A stretch of 23,677 nucleotides of DNA from CAINEC01 sp046303115 (GCA_046303115.1 JBKCGZ010000015.1:1-23677), one strand, 5' to 3'; positions 7,381 through 14,882 are shown, numbered from the stretch's first letter. Made by a program: numbers and translations. The notes: generated by a model from the letters alone, not told the origin.

Positions 7381-9369
7381 ATGAAAAACAGCCTGGAAGG
7401 ATTATACTGCAATAGTTTAACAAGCTACCAACGACTTTTAACGCGCGAGGTAAAAATCGGCGATTTGCTTTTAGGGAATAACCATCCTATCAGAGTTCAA
7501 AGCATGACAACCACTGATACGATGGATACAATCGCAACAGTGGAACAATCGATTCGAATGATTGAAGCAGGTTGTGAACTGGTTCGTATTACCGCGCCAA
7601 GTATCAACGAAGCAAAAAATTTGGAGAATATAAAAGCAGAGCTTCGTAAAAGAGGATATTCAACGCCGTTAGTAGCCGATATTCACTTTACACCTAATGC
7701 AGCTGAAGTAGCAGCAAGAATTGTAGAGAAAGTACGTATCAATCCAGGTAATTTTGCTGATAAGAAAAAGTTTGAAGAGATAGATTATTCTGATGCAGAT
7801 TATAATGCAGAATTAGAACGTATTCGTGAGCGCTTTATACCCTTAGTGAAAATATGTAAGGAGTATGGCACTGCGATGCGTATCGGGACTAATCACGGTT
7901 CATTAAGTGATCGAATCATGAGTCGCTATGGAGATACTGCTCATGGTATGGTTGAGTCGGCATTAGAGTTTTTACGTATTTGCGAGGCAGAGAATTTTTA
8001 TAATATCGTTTTAAGCATGAAGTCGAGTAATCCGCAGGTGATGGTGCAAGCCTATCGTTTGTTGATTGCAAGAATGAATGCAGAAGGCATGAATTATCCA
8101 TTGCATTTAGGAGTTACTGAAGCAGGTGAAGGAGAAGATGGAAGAATTAAATCTGCAGAAGGAATTGGAACATTACTGGAAGATGGAATCGGTGATACGA
8201 TCCGTGTTTCATTAACGGAAGATCCTGAATTTGAAATTCCGGTTGCTAAAGCATTGGTAAGTCGTTATACTGATCGAGGTTCTCATGCTGCAATTACTCC
8301 AATTAAAAATCCACTTACAATTAATACAACGAATAATATTGAGTTACCTGTTGTAAGTGGATTGCCATATTCTCCCTTTACGTATGCGCGTCGCGTTAGT
8401 AAAGGAGTTCAGCATATTGGTGGCGATAAAGTTCCCGTTGTAATTTCTGATTATTCGCAACACGAAAAAATTACTGCTGCATCGCTTTTCCCGGTAGGCT
8501 ATAATTATCAAGTGGCATTAGACAAGTGGAATATTTCTGACTTAGCTTGCGACTTTATTTATGCTGGAGATAAACAAATAGATTTTGAGATTCCAGGGAC
8601 GCTTGGGATAATAAATAATTATGAGTGTTGGAAAAATAACAATCGTTCAGATAGAAATTATCCATTGGTAGATTTTACTAATGTGAACCAAGATATCGAA
8701 TGGCATCCGGCAATCAATTTTCTTCGTTGTGAAGCAGGTCAGTTGGGGAATGTCGATTTCACACAACTTCCAGAGAATATTATTCTTGTACTTCATACTT
8801 CTAATAACCATATAATGCCTGCCTTACGACGAGCATTCATTCAATTAGCAGAAAATAATATCACTATTCCGGTTGTTGTAGAAAGAAGCTATTCTTGTAA
8901 TAACGACGACTATCAATTATACGCTGCTGCTGATAACGGCGGATTATTATTAGATGGAATGGGAGATGGAATTTTACTAAGAGCTAACGGCATTGCATCA
9001 CCGCAAATGATTAATAGTTTAGCTTTTGGTATTTTACAAGCGGCTCGCACTAGAATTTCAAAAACAGAATACATTAGTTGTCCGAGTTGCGGAAGAACTT
9101 TGTTCGACTTACAAGAGACTACCGCTAAGATACGTTCCCGTACAAGTCATTTGAAAGGGATTAAAATTGGCATCATGGGTTGTATTGTAAACGGTCCTGG
9201 TGAGATGGCGGACGCAGACTATGGTTATGTTGGTTCAGGAGTTGGGAAAATCACGCTTTACAAAGGCAAGGAAGTCGTGACGAAAAATATTCAAGCCGAA
9301 GGAGCTGTTGATGCCTTAATAAATTTGATTAAGCAACATGGCGATTGGGTAGAGCCGGTTTTAGAATAA
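7381..9369 (+). CDS. ispG: 4-hydroxy-3-methylbut-2-en-1-yl diphosphate synthase, long form
   Basis: IspG (GcpE) reduces 2-C-methyl-D-erythritol 2,4-cyclodiphosphate to HMBPP, the penultimate step of the MEP isoprenoid pathway. The 662-aa length is the three-domain form found in Bacteroidota, Chlamydiae and plants, with an extra domain (about 290-540) between the TIM barrel and the iron-sulfur domain; the common bacterial form is about 370 aa. Barrel signatures are PIRVQSMTTTDT (about 36-47), VADIHFTPNAA and RIGTNHGSLSDRI. The 4Fe-4S ligands are Cys567 and Cys570 (SCPSCGRTLFDL) and Cys601, with Glu608 in GCIVNGPGE. The ATG fits Bacteroidota homologs that begin with a short YCNSL-type tail before TREV. 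First gene of the likely unit ispG-lipB-serine hydrolase-132 aa protein. Confidence 0.97.
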   Translation: MKNSLEGLYCNSLTSYQRLLTREVKIGDLLLGNNHPIRVQSMTTTDTMDTIATVEQSIRMIEAGCELVRITAPSINEAKNLENIKAELRKRGYSTPLVADIHFTPNAAEVAARIVEKVRINPGNFADKKKFEEIDYSDADYNAELERIRERFIPLVKICKEYGTAMRIGTNHGSLSDRIMSRYGDTAHGMVESALEFLRICEAENFYNIVLSMKSSNPQVMVQAYRLLIARMNAEGMNYPLHLGVTEAGEGEDGRIKSAEGIGTLLEDGIGDTIRVSLTEDPEFEIPVAKALVSRYTDRGSHAAITPIKNPLTINTTNNIELPVVSGLPYSPFTYARRVSKGVQHIGGDKVPVVISDYSQHEKITAASLFPVGYNYQVALDKWNISDLACDFIYAGDKQIDFEIPGTLGIINNYECWKNNNRSDRNYPLVDFTNVNQDIEWHPAINFLRCEAGQLGNVDFTQLPENIILVLHTSNNHIMPALRRAFIQLAENNITIPVVVERSYSCNNDDYQLYAAADNGGLLLDGMGDGILLRANGIASPQMINSLAFGILQAARTRISKTEYISCPSCGRTLFDLQETTAKIRSRTSHLKGIKIGIMGCIVNGPGEMADADYGYVGSGVGKITLYKGKEVVTKNIQAEGAVDALINLIKQHGDWVEPVLE

Positions 9370-9399
9370 TATAAAGATAGATAGTAAAGATTAGGTGCT

Positions 9400-10158
9400 A
9401 TGAAGCAGCAGGTATATTTTCACGATTTAGATAGCATCGATTACAAAGAGTGCTGGGATTTACAAGAGCGTTTATTGACAAGCATTGTTGATGATAAAAT
9501 GCTTAATAGAGATAAAGTGGCAGCTGATCAAATTCCATCACGACATTATCTTTTATTTTGTGAGCATCCTCACGTTTTTACATTAGGCAAAAGCGGTTCA
9601 GCAAATCATTTACTTGCTGATGAAAATATTTTAAAAGCGAAGCAAGCTACATTTTATAAGATTAATCGTGGAGGAGATATTACATATCACGGTCCTGGAC
9701 AATTAGTCGGGTATCCTATTTTCGATTTGGATTTTTTCTTTAATGATATTCATAAGTACTTACGATTTTTAGAAGAAGCGATTATTCTCACATGCGCTGA
9801 TTATGGTTTAACAGCTGGAAGAATTCCTGGTCTGACAGGTGTTTGGCTGGATATAGAAGATCCAATTAAAGCAAGAAAGATTTGTGCGTTTGGTGTTCGA
9901 TGTAGTCGCTGGGTGACAATGCATGGCTTTGCGTTTAATGTGAATGCTGATTTAAGTTACTTCAATATGATTGTGCCATGTGGCATTACTGACAAAGGAG
10001 TTACTTCATTGCAAAAAGAACTAGGTCGCGAAGTTGATCTTGAAGAGGTAAAAGCAAAAGTATTGTTACATATGCAGGAGTTATTTAATTTCAGTATTCA
10101 AACCCCTCCAAACGAGACATTGCCTTGGATGGAAAATGATAGTATCAAGACCGCATGA
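9400..10158 (+). CDS. lipB: Octanoyl-[acyl carrier protein]:protein N-octanoyltransferase
   Basis: LipB moves octanoate from ACP to lipoyl domains of 2-oxoacid dehydrogenases and GcvH in the cytoplasm, the first step of lipoate synthesis. All signatures are present: HPHVFTLGKSG (57-67), RGGDITYHGPGQLVGYPI (90-107), Lys160 in ARKICAFGVR, GFAFNVNADL (176-185) and the catalytic Cys194 in IVPCGI. The 252-aa length is at the long end of the family. It starts 30 bases after ispG and overlaps the next gene by four bases (ATGA), so it is translationally linked within the operon. LipA, which completes the pathway, is not in the window. Confidence 0.97.
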   Translation: MKQQVYFHDLDSIDYKECWDLQERLLTSIVDDKMLNRDKVAADQIPSRHYLLFCEHPHVFTLGKSGSANHLLADENILKAKQATFYKINRGGDITYHGPGQLVGYPIFDLDFFFNDIHKYLRFLEEAIILTCADYGLTAGRIPGLTGVWLDIEDPIKARKICAFGVRCSRWVTMHGFAFNVNADLSYFNMIVPCGITDKGVTSLQKELGREVDLEEVKAKVLLHMQELFNFSIQTPPNETLPWMENDSIKTA

Positions 10159-11294
10159 AAATTTTAAAATTTATACTTAAAGCAATTGCATTAATTGCAT
10201 TATTGATCACGCTATTCATTTTTGTAAGCGGAAAAACATATTTGTTTAAAACACTTGCCTACAATTTTGTTGGTATTGATGATTTAGATTTGTTTGAAAC
10301 GCGAACAGTCAAAACGAGTAATCCAATTGAATGGCCAACTTCAATTAATTATAACAAAAGGCCAATATCTGAAAAATTAGAAACAACCTTAAAGAAATAT
10401 GAATCGATTGCTTTTCTAGTCTTGAAAAACGATTCTGTTTTAAATGAATATTATTGGGATGGATACAATGATTCATCTTTGACGAATTCATTTTCGATGG
10501 CAAAAAGTTTTATAAGTGTGCTAACGGGAATTGCTTTAAAAGATGGCAAGATTAAAAGTCTTGATCAGAAGGTGGGTGATTTTATTCCTGAGTTTAAAAA
10601 TGGGAATAGAAGTAAATTAACTATACGCCATTTGCTTACTATGTCGGCAGCATTAAGTTGGGAAGAGTCTTATACTAATCCACTTGGACCAACTACAGAA
10701 GCGTACTACGGAGATGATTTAAACGGACTAATTTTAAAGCAGGATGTGGTTGATGAGCCAGGTAAGAAGTTTAAATACCAGAGTGGGGTTTCGCAATTGT
10801 TGGCAATGGTAGTTGAAAATGCTACAGGTGAGAAGGTAGCAGATTATGCATCGAAAAAATTATGGCAACCATTAAATGCTGTTCATGATGCGCAGTGGAG
10901 TTTAGATAAAAAAGAGGGAACCGAAAAGGCCTATTGCTGTTTCTATTCTAATGCAAGAGATTTCGCTCGTATAGGTTCATTGTACTTACATAAGGGTAAT
11001 TGGAAGGGCACGCAAATCGTAGATACTAATTATGTATTGGAAAGCGTTACTCCTTATCCGTTAGATAATAATGGAAAGCCTAACGAGATATATGGATATC
11101 AATGGTGGGCAGGAAATTATTCCGGGAAACAAGTTTTTTACTGTCGTGGAATTTTAGGTCAGTATATTTGTGTGATACCAGACGAAAATATTGTGTTTGT
11201 GCGTTTAGGTCGTAAGCGAGGAGAGAAAAATGCAGATGGAACATTAACAGATTTGCCTCTTTATGTTGAAGAAGTTTTAAAATGGACAAAATAA
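10155..11294 (+). CDS. Membrane-anchored class C beta-lactamase-fold serine hydrolase
   Basis: A 379-aa hydrolase of the beta-lactamase/penicillin-binding-like fold (family of EstB, NylB and DD-peptidases). An N-terminal hydrophobic helix (about 5-25) without a clear cleavage site suggests a membrane anchor with the enzyme in the periplasm. The nucleophile motif is SMAK (Ser114, Lys117) within FSMAKSFISVLTGIAL. Tyr208 in KYQSG is the likely second motif, and RGILGQY (331-337) fills the place of the third. SMAKS and GxxGQ resemble 6-aminohexanoate-dimer hydrolase (NylB)-type members more than true beta-lactamases, which would have KTG. It is therefore better called an esterase/amidase of unknown substrate than a resistance enzyme. 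The start overlaps the lipB stop. Confidence 0.87.
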   Translation: MKILKFILKAIALIALLITLFIFVSGKTYLFKTLAYNFVGIDDLDLFETRTVKTSNPIEWPTSINYNKRPISEKLETTLKKYESIAFLVLKNDSVLNEYYWDGYNDSSLTNSFSMAKSFISVLTGIALKDGKIKSLDQKVGDFIPEFKNGNRSKLTIRHLLTMSAALSWEESYTNPLGPTTEAYYGDDLNGLILKQDVVDEPGKKFKYQSGVSQLLAMVVENATGEKVADYASKKLWQPLNAVHDAQWSLDKKEGTEKAYCCFYSNARDFARIGSLYLHKGNWKGTQIVDTNYVLESVTPYPLDNNGKPNEIYGYQWWAGNYSGKQVFYCRGILGQYICVIPDENIVFVRLGRKRGEKNADGTLTDLPLYVEEVLKWTK

Positions 11295-11301
11295 AAAAGA
11301 G

Positions 11302-11700
11302 ATGCTAAAGGATATTAATAGAGAAGAGGTAGAAGATATTGCAATTGCGGTAGTGCCAGGAGAAGAAGATAGTAATATTTGGGAAGTTTATATGATTAAT
11401 CTAAAGGAAGAGAGTTTAGATAATGTGATTGTCGCAAGCAAAGGTTATGGTATGTATAATGGGGAAGAGGTTAAGACATCAGTCTTACGACATTATTTAG
11501 GGGTTTTTGAACCACTTGATATTCGTCTTATTGAACCGATACAAAAAGAGGTTTTCGGTTTAAATAACGAGTATTGGGTTAGTTTTTATATTGGTAAAAA
11601 TATTTACGACAAGAAATTTATTTTCCTTCCAGAGTCGATTAGTGAAGATAATTTCACACGCGTTCCATTTATAAATAGAATGGGTGTTATCATTCGGTAA
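11302..11700 (+). CDS. Conserved Bacteroidota protein of about 130 aa, function unknown
   Basis: A 132-aa soluble protein rich in Glu and Asp, with no signal or membrane segment. The blocks NIWEVYMINLKEESLDNVIVASKGY, LRHYLG, IEPIQKEVFGLNNEYWVSFYI and KKFIFLPESI look like a small beta-rich domain. From memory of the group, related short proteins in Flavobacteriia are often labelled 'phenylalanyl-tRNA synthetase subunit alpha' in databases. Nothing here supports that: there are no class II synthetase motifs and it is far too short. It starts 7 bases after the serine hydrolase stop and is the last gene of the ispG unit; no intrinsic terminator is evident before the next promoter region. Confidence 0.75.
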   Translation: MLKDINREEVEDIAIAVVPGEEDSNIWEVYMINLKEESLDNVIVASKGYGMYNGEEVKTSVLRHYLGVFEPLDIRLIEPIQKEVFGLNNEYWVSFYIGKNIYDKKFIFLPESISEDNFTRVPFINRMGVIIR

Positions 11701-11704
11701 TATT

Positions 11705-11724
11705 AAAATTAAACGTTTGTAAAT
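11705..11724 (+). repeat. 20-base direct repeat, copy 1 (possible operator)
   Basis: AAAATTAAACGTTTGTAAAT, identical to 11868-11887. It lies four bases after the previous stop codon and 9 bases before a TTG (-33-like) element. Its AAACGTTT centre is palindromic with a CG middle, a layout typical of sites bound by dimeric regulators. Confidence 0.7.
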
Positions 11725-11733
11725 GTTTATCGC

Positions 11734-11765
11734 TTGGTTTTCTATTTAAACTTGCGGTATTTTTA
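11734..11765 (+). promoter_or_regulatory. Promoter-like element P1 upstream of the exonuclease gene
   Basis: TTG at 11734-11736, 21 bases, then TATTTTTA at 11758-11765, one base off TAnnTTTG. Spacing to the 20-base element is identical to that of P2. The predicted start (about 11769-11771) falls inside the CCCCCGGGGG palindrome (11766-11775). It would give a leader of about 170 bases for the exonuclease gene, or a separate short RNA. Confidence 0.45.
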
Positions 11766-11822
11766 CCCCCGGGGGCACTTTTCACAATCCCGTTTGCAAA
11801 TAATTATTTAATCGGATATTTT

Positions 11823-11855
11823 TTTTTGCTTGAATAAGTTCTATCAAAGCAAAAA
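11823..11855. other. Inverted repeat between the two promoter modules
   Basis: TTTTTGCTT (11823-11831) can pair with AAGCAAAAA (11847-11855) across a 15-base loop. It is AT-rich and could be a weak terminator on the minus strand, a leader fold or a binding site. No function is shown. Confidence 0.35.
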
Positions 11856-11867
11856 TTATTCGAAATA

Positions 11868-11887
11868 AAAATTAAACGTTTGTAAAT
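11868..11887 (+). repeat. 20-base direct repeat, copy 2 (possible operator)
   Basis: Exact second copy of 11705-11724, 163 bases downstream, again 9 bases before a TTG element. Confidence 0.7.
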
Positions 11888-11896
11888 ACTTAATGC

Positions 11897-11928
11897 TTGT
11901 TATTAATTATCTTGTGTTACTATTTTTG
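11897..11928 (+). promoter_or_regulatory. Promoter P2 of the 3'-5' exonuclease gene
   Basis: TTG at 11897-11899, 21 bases, then TATTTTTG at 11921-11928, a full match to the Bacteroidota consensus. The ATG at 11942 follows after 13 bases, giving a leader of about 10 bases. Confidence 0.72.
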
Positions 11929-11941
11929 ACCAAAAAATAAT

Positions 11942-12658
11942 ATGCTTAAGACCATTGCACTCGAAAACATTCTTTGTCTGGACATTGAAACAGTTCCGCA
12001 GTATAAATCTTATGAGGAGGTACCTGAGGATGTCAGGCCACTTTGGAAGCGTAAGGCAGATAACTTAAAGAAAGAAGACACAGAAGATCATATTAGTATT
12101 TATGATCGTGCAGGAATCTATGCGGAGTTCGGCAAGATCATTTGTATTTCCACTGGATTTTTAAATCATACGAGTGATGGAAGAGAGTTCCGTATGAAAT
12201 CGTTTTACGGACATGATGAAAAAGAACTGTTGGAAGATTTTGCGCAGTTACTTCGCAAGTTAAAACCGAATATGCTGTTATGCGGACATAACGGAAAAGA
12301 GTTTGATTTTCCTTATTTAAGTCGTCGAATGATTATTAATGGAATCGAACTTCCACCACAATTAGATAATAGTATGAAGAAGCCTTGGGAGGTACCGCAT
12401 TTAGATACCATGGAATTATGGAAGTTTGGTGATTATAAAAACTACACTCCATTAAACCTCTTGGCAAATGTACTAGGCATTCCTAGTCCTAAAGATGACA
12501 TTGATGGTAGCCAGGTAGGAAACGTTTACTGGAACGAAAATAATTTAGATCGCATTGTTACCTATTGCAGGAAGGATGTTATTACAGTAATGCAAATTTT
12601 ACTTCGCTTTAAAGGACAAGAGTTATTAGATGAGTACGAAGTGAAGTTGGGGAATTGA
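11942..12658 (+). CDS. Predicted 3'-5' exonuclease, PolB exonuclease-domain type (DEDDy)
   Basis: A 238-aa nuclease resembling the family 'predicted 3'-5' exonuclease related to the exonuclease domain of PolB' (DNA_pol_B_exo2). It is a stand-alone proofreading-like domain expected to degrade DNA 3' ends with two metal ions. Exo I is Asp14 and Glu16 in CLDIETVPQ, Exo II is Asp122 in GHNGKEFDFPYLSRRM, and Exo III is Tyr208-x3-Asp212 in TYCRKDV, giving the DEDDy pattern. The full length matches the family and no polymerase domain is present. It has its own promoter, with the duplicated 20-base element upstream suggesting regulated expression. The partner polymerase or repair pathway is not known. 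Confidence 0.9.
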   Translation: MLKTIALENILCLDIETVPQYKSYEEVPEDVRPLWKRKADNLKKEDTEDHISIYDRAGIYAEFGKIICISTGFLNHTSDGREFRMKSFYGHDEKELLEDFAQLLRKLKPNMLLCGHNGKEFDFPYLSRRMIINGIELPPQLDNSMKKPWEVPHLDTMELWKFGDYKNYTPLNLLANVLGIPSPKDDIDGSQVGNVYWNENNLDRIVTYCRKDVITVMQILLRFKGQELLDEYEVKLGN

Positions 12659-12752
12659 TATTAAAATCGGGTCATAATTTTTTTTTCAAAATAGTCGGGT
12701 TACCTTTTTAGGGTTGGAGTATTAACCCTTCCCAACTAAAATCTAATTATAT

Positions 12753-12938
12753 ATGATCGTATTAAAATGCTATTTAATAGCTTGTTATTTATTTATCACC
12801 TTAGTAATGCGTGTTGCCATTCATTCATTTGGGAAAAAGCCTGAAAAACTTGATCTGAAAATATGGCTCGCTGCACCTTTTACTGCTCCAACATTTATTT
12901 TATTTTTTATTTATCAAATTGCTTTTAAGAAAAATTAA
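12753..12938 (+). CDS. Small two-helix membrane protein, unknown
   Basis: A 61-aa protein with hydrophobic helices at about 2-22 and 38-58, joined by a basic loop HSFGKKPEKLDLK, and a KKN tail. No family recognised. The positive loop and tail suggest a hairpin with the loop and one end in the cytoplasm. A coding call is supported by the clean ATG, the two-helix pattern and the isolated position on the same strand as its neighbours. Two alternative small hairpins (AGGGTT/AACCCT 12710-12729 and GTTGG/CCAAC, ending near 12736) lie just upstream. Confidence 0.6.
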   Translation: MIVLKCYLIACYLFITLVMRVAIHSFGKKPEKLDLKIWLAAPFTAPTFILFFIYQIAFKKN

Positions 12939-12952
12939 AATTAAATTTGTTT

Positions 12953-12970
12953 AGCAAGCTTGCTGTTTTT
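12953..12970 (+). terminator. Possible weak terminator after the 61-aa gene
   Basis: AGCAAGCTTGCT is a perfect 12-base palindrome (12953-12964) that can form a short 4-base stem, followed by GTTTTT. The stem is short, so termination efficiency is doubtful. Confidence 0.4.
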
Positions 12971-13018
12971 ATATCAGCTCCTTTGATAAAATTATTTTTG
13001 TTTTAAATTAAATCTTAT

Positions 13019-13579
13019 ATGAAATTCTTTCAAAAAATTAAAGTGGATATTAAACGCTATCGTTTATTTAATAATCCATTAAAATGGCCAGATTATATTC
13101 ATGATAATATTGTTGATTATTTAATTGCAAAAGATTTTAAGTATTTAGAAAATAAAAAAACGCATTACATTAAAATTTCTTTTGGAATCACTGAGTCCCA
13201 TTCATTTTATATGGATTATTATATTGATGGTGGTTCTTATTTTTATCGTGGGGTGATAATGGATGGAATTCCAGAGGAAAGAATGAGGGATGCGATGGTG
13301 ATGGCTTCTCACATTAACAACAAATTGCGTTTCAGTAATGTGTTCGTTGATCCTGATTCAAAAATAATCTGTCTAATTGTAAAAATAGATACACCAATGT
13401 GCATACATTCTCCATCATTGATGCATGAAATGTTAGGGACACATTACGATGAATGTATGTTTAGTTTTGAGGCATTTGAAAAACTATTTCAGTCTGATGA
13501 GGATCCTGTTTTTATTATCGCTGAAATAGTCGAGCGAATGAAACAGAAAAATAAAAATCAAGGAAATACAGCAGAATAA
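13019..13579 (+). CDS. Uncharacterised 186-aa soluble protein
   Basis: No signal peptide or membrane segment. An N-terminal basic stretch (MKFFQKIKVDIKRYR) precedes an alpha/beta region. The strands KTHYIKISFGITESHSFYMDYYIDGG and FSNVFVDPDSKIICLIVKID and the helix after DGIPEERMRDAMVMASHINN loosely recall the YbjN/type III-chaperone-like fold of small sensory or chaperone proteins, but I cannot confirm it. The C-terminus is lysine- and asparagine-rich. It sits 80 bases after the 61-aa gene and ends 3 bases from the convergent protease gene. The spacer upstream has no consensus promoter that I can identify, so it may share the transcript of the gene before it. Confidence 0.65.
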   Translation: MKFFQKIKVDIKRYRLFNNPLKWPDYIHDNIVDYLIAKDFKYLENKKTHYIKISFGITESHSFYMDYYIDGGSYFYRGVIMDGIPEERMRDAMVMASHINNKLRFSNVFVDPDSKIICLIVKIDTPMCIHSPSLMHEMLGTHYDECMFSFEAFEKLFQSDEDPVFIIAEIVERMKQKNKNQGNTAE

Positions 13580-13582
13580 AAT

Positions 13583-14629
13583 TTACTTGTAAAGGACTAA
13601 TTCCATTTTGTCTTTATTCAATTCCCATTTCTTAAACTTATCTAAAAAGCTTTTACCACAAAGTAAAGAGCCGTTCTTTAATACCGCAATGGTTACATTG
13701 TTTACAGTATAATTGCCAATGGTGATTTTATTCACCTTTAAAATTTGTCCTGTAACAGTTTTACCATCGGCAAGCTCATATTCTTTTTCACCAATGTAGT
13801 CGGCTCTCTTAATGGTTCCATTTAATAGCAACTCTCGTTCAGTGTCGCTATCAATGGTTAAATCAGTAGCTCCTGTATCAAACAAATAATAACGTGATAC
13901 ACCGTCGATAGAAATTTTTATTTTAAAACCTTTGCCTAAATAGTCTGTTAGTTGAACGCTCGATGATTTTCCGCCACCAATTATATCCGCAGGAACATAG
14001 GCGTTCTTACTTTCCGATGTGCTCTTTTTGATGCCACCATTAAAAACTTCGGTTACACATGGTAGAGCAATTTCATTGTAAATAGGACTATTTTCATTTT
14101 CGATTTCTTTCAAGTCTTTGTAGGTGTATCCTGACTTAAACAACTTCTCAATAGCACAACTGCAGTATTGATTAGCCATTTCTTCGGTCCAGATTTCTTT
14201 GGCTTCAGGATCACTCATTAATTCCAATACACAGTTCTTTATTCCGGATTGAATTGTTAAATCAGAATTATTTCCTTTTTCAAATGTATAGTTGTCCGAA
14301 ATTTTATAGTTGCCATCTAAACATCCCATCAAGATTTTAAAATTCTCATCTTTCATGAATAAGTCGGTCATTTTATTTTCTTTGGCCGCCTCTTGCATCT
14401 CCCAACTGTTAATCTCCGGAATTAATTTGTCGCACACACACGAGCAATACTTTTCAGTTTCAATTTCTATCCCGTTGAAATTCATCAACTTCTTATCTGC
14501 TCCCTTCGCACATGATTTAATAAAATCACTTCGTTTGCCTAAAACCACCCCATCTTTTGTCAATACATTTTGAGCGTTCGAATTCAAGAATAGAAATGTG
14601 ATCATTACGGCTAAGATGGAACGCTTCAT
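13583..14629 (-). CDS. Secreted retropepsin-like aspartic protease with two Cys-rich domains
   Basis: The frame is open up to 14683, but Met at 14629 begins a clear signal peptide (MKRSILAVMITFLFLNSNAQ), so this start (348 aa) is preferred. After export, two similar domains follow. The first has Cys40, Cys62, Cys64, Cys66 and Cys103 with YCSCVCDKL; the second has Cys133, Cys156, Cys158 and Cys191 with YCSCAIEKL. Spacing is 22 and 39 residues in one and 23 and 33 in the other, indicating an internal duplication, probably disulfide-bonded. The C-terminal third (about 225-348) is a clan AA retropepsin-like domain with LFDTGATDLTID (Asp251) and a closing LLCGKSFLDKF strand-helix. Only one DTG is present, so an active enzyme would need a dimer. 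Substrate unknown. No T9SS tail is seen, so it is probably periplasmic. Confidence 0.8.
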   Translation of the reverse strand: MKRSILAVMITFLFLNSNAQNVLTKDGVVLGKRSDFIKSCAKGADKKLMNFNGIEIETEKYCSCVCDKLIPEINSWEMQEAAKENKMTDLFMKDENFKILMGCLDGNYKISDNYTFEKGNNSDLTIQSGIKNCVLELMSDPEAKEIWTEEMANQYCSCAIEKLFKSGYTYKDLKEIENENSPIYNEIALPCVTEVFNGGIKKSTSESKNAYVPADIIGGGKSSSVQLTDYLGKGFKIKISIDGVSRYYLFDTGATDLTIDSDTERELLLNGTIKRADYIGEKEYELADGKTVTGQILKVNKITIGNYTVNNVTIAVLKNGSLLCGKSFLDKFKKWELNKDKMELVLYK

Positions 14630-14667
14630 TGGTTGATAGGATTTTAGATTGGATTGAGTACAAACTT

Positions 14668-14697
14668 CAATTTTAATCGGCAATTAAGCAAATCAAA
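14668..14697 (-). promoter_or_regulatory. Candidate promoter of the retropepsin-like gene
   Basis: Read on the minus strand: TTTG (14697-14694), 18 bases, TAAAATTG (14675-14668), one mismatch from TAnnTTTG and slightly short spacing. It would give a leader of about 35 bases to the preferred start at 14629, which supports that start over the longer frame. Confidence 0.35.
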
Positions 14698-14882
14698 AAC
14701 CTTATGTGGCAGATTAGTTGAAATTTAGATTGTATAATGATGAAATTGATAGGGTATATGTTCGATATAAAAGAACGCATACCAGTGCTATTAAGCTGCT
14801 GAAAAACAAGGGTCTAAGGTTAATCTCATGCATGCCCATATGATGATCCCCGATAAATTACTATCATTTCTTCCCTATTTTC

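Noticed and set aside
10155..11294. Antibiotic-resistance beta-lactamase
   Set aside because: The third motif is GILGQ rather than KTG or HTG and the SMAKS context points to esterase/amidase members of the fold.
14310..14573. Plus-strand ORF of 87 codons opposite the retropepsin-like gene
   Set aside because: Antisense to the signal peptide and first Cys-rich domain, which are clearly coding on the minus strand.
14630..14683. N-terminal extension of the retropepsin-like ORF to 14683
   Set aside because: The extra 18 residues (MPIKIEVCTQ...) would bury the signal peptide, and the candidate promoter lies within or just beside this stretch.
14820..14860. CATGCATG and nearby CATATG palindromes in the divergent spacer
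   Set aside because: Short restriction-site-like palindromes with no extended stem and no pairing to any feature; expected by chance.
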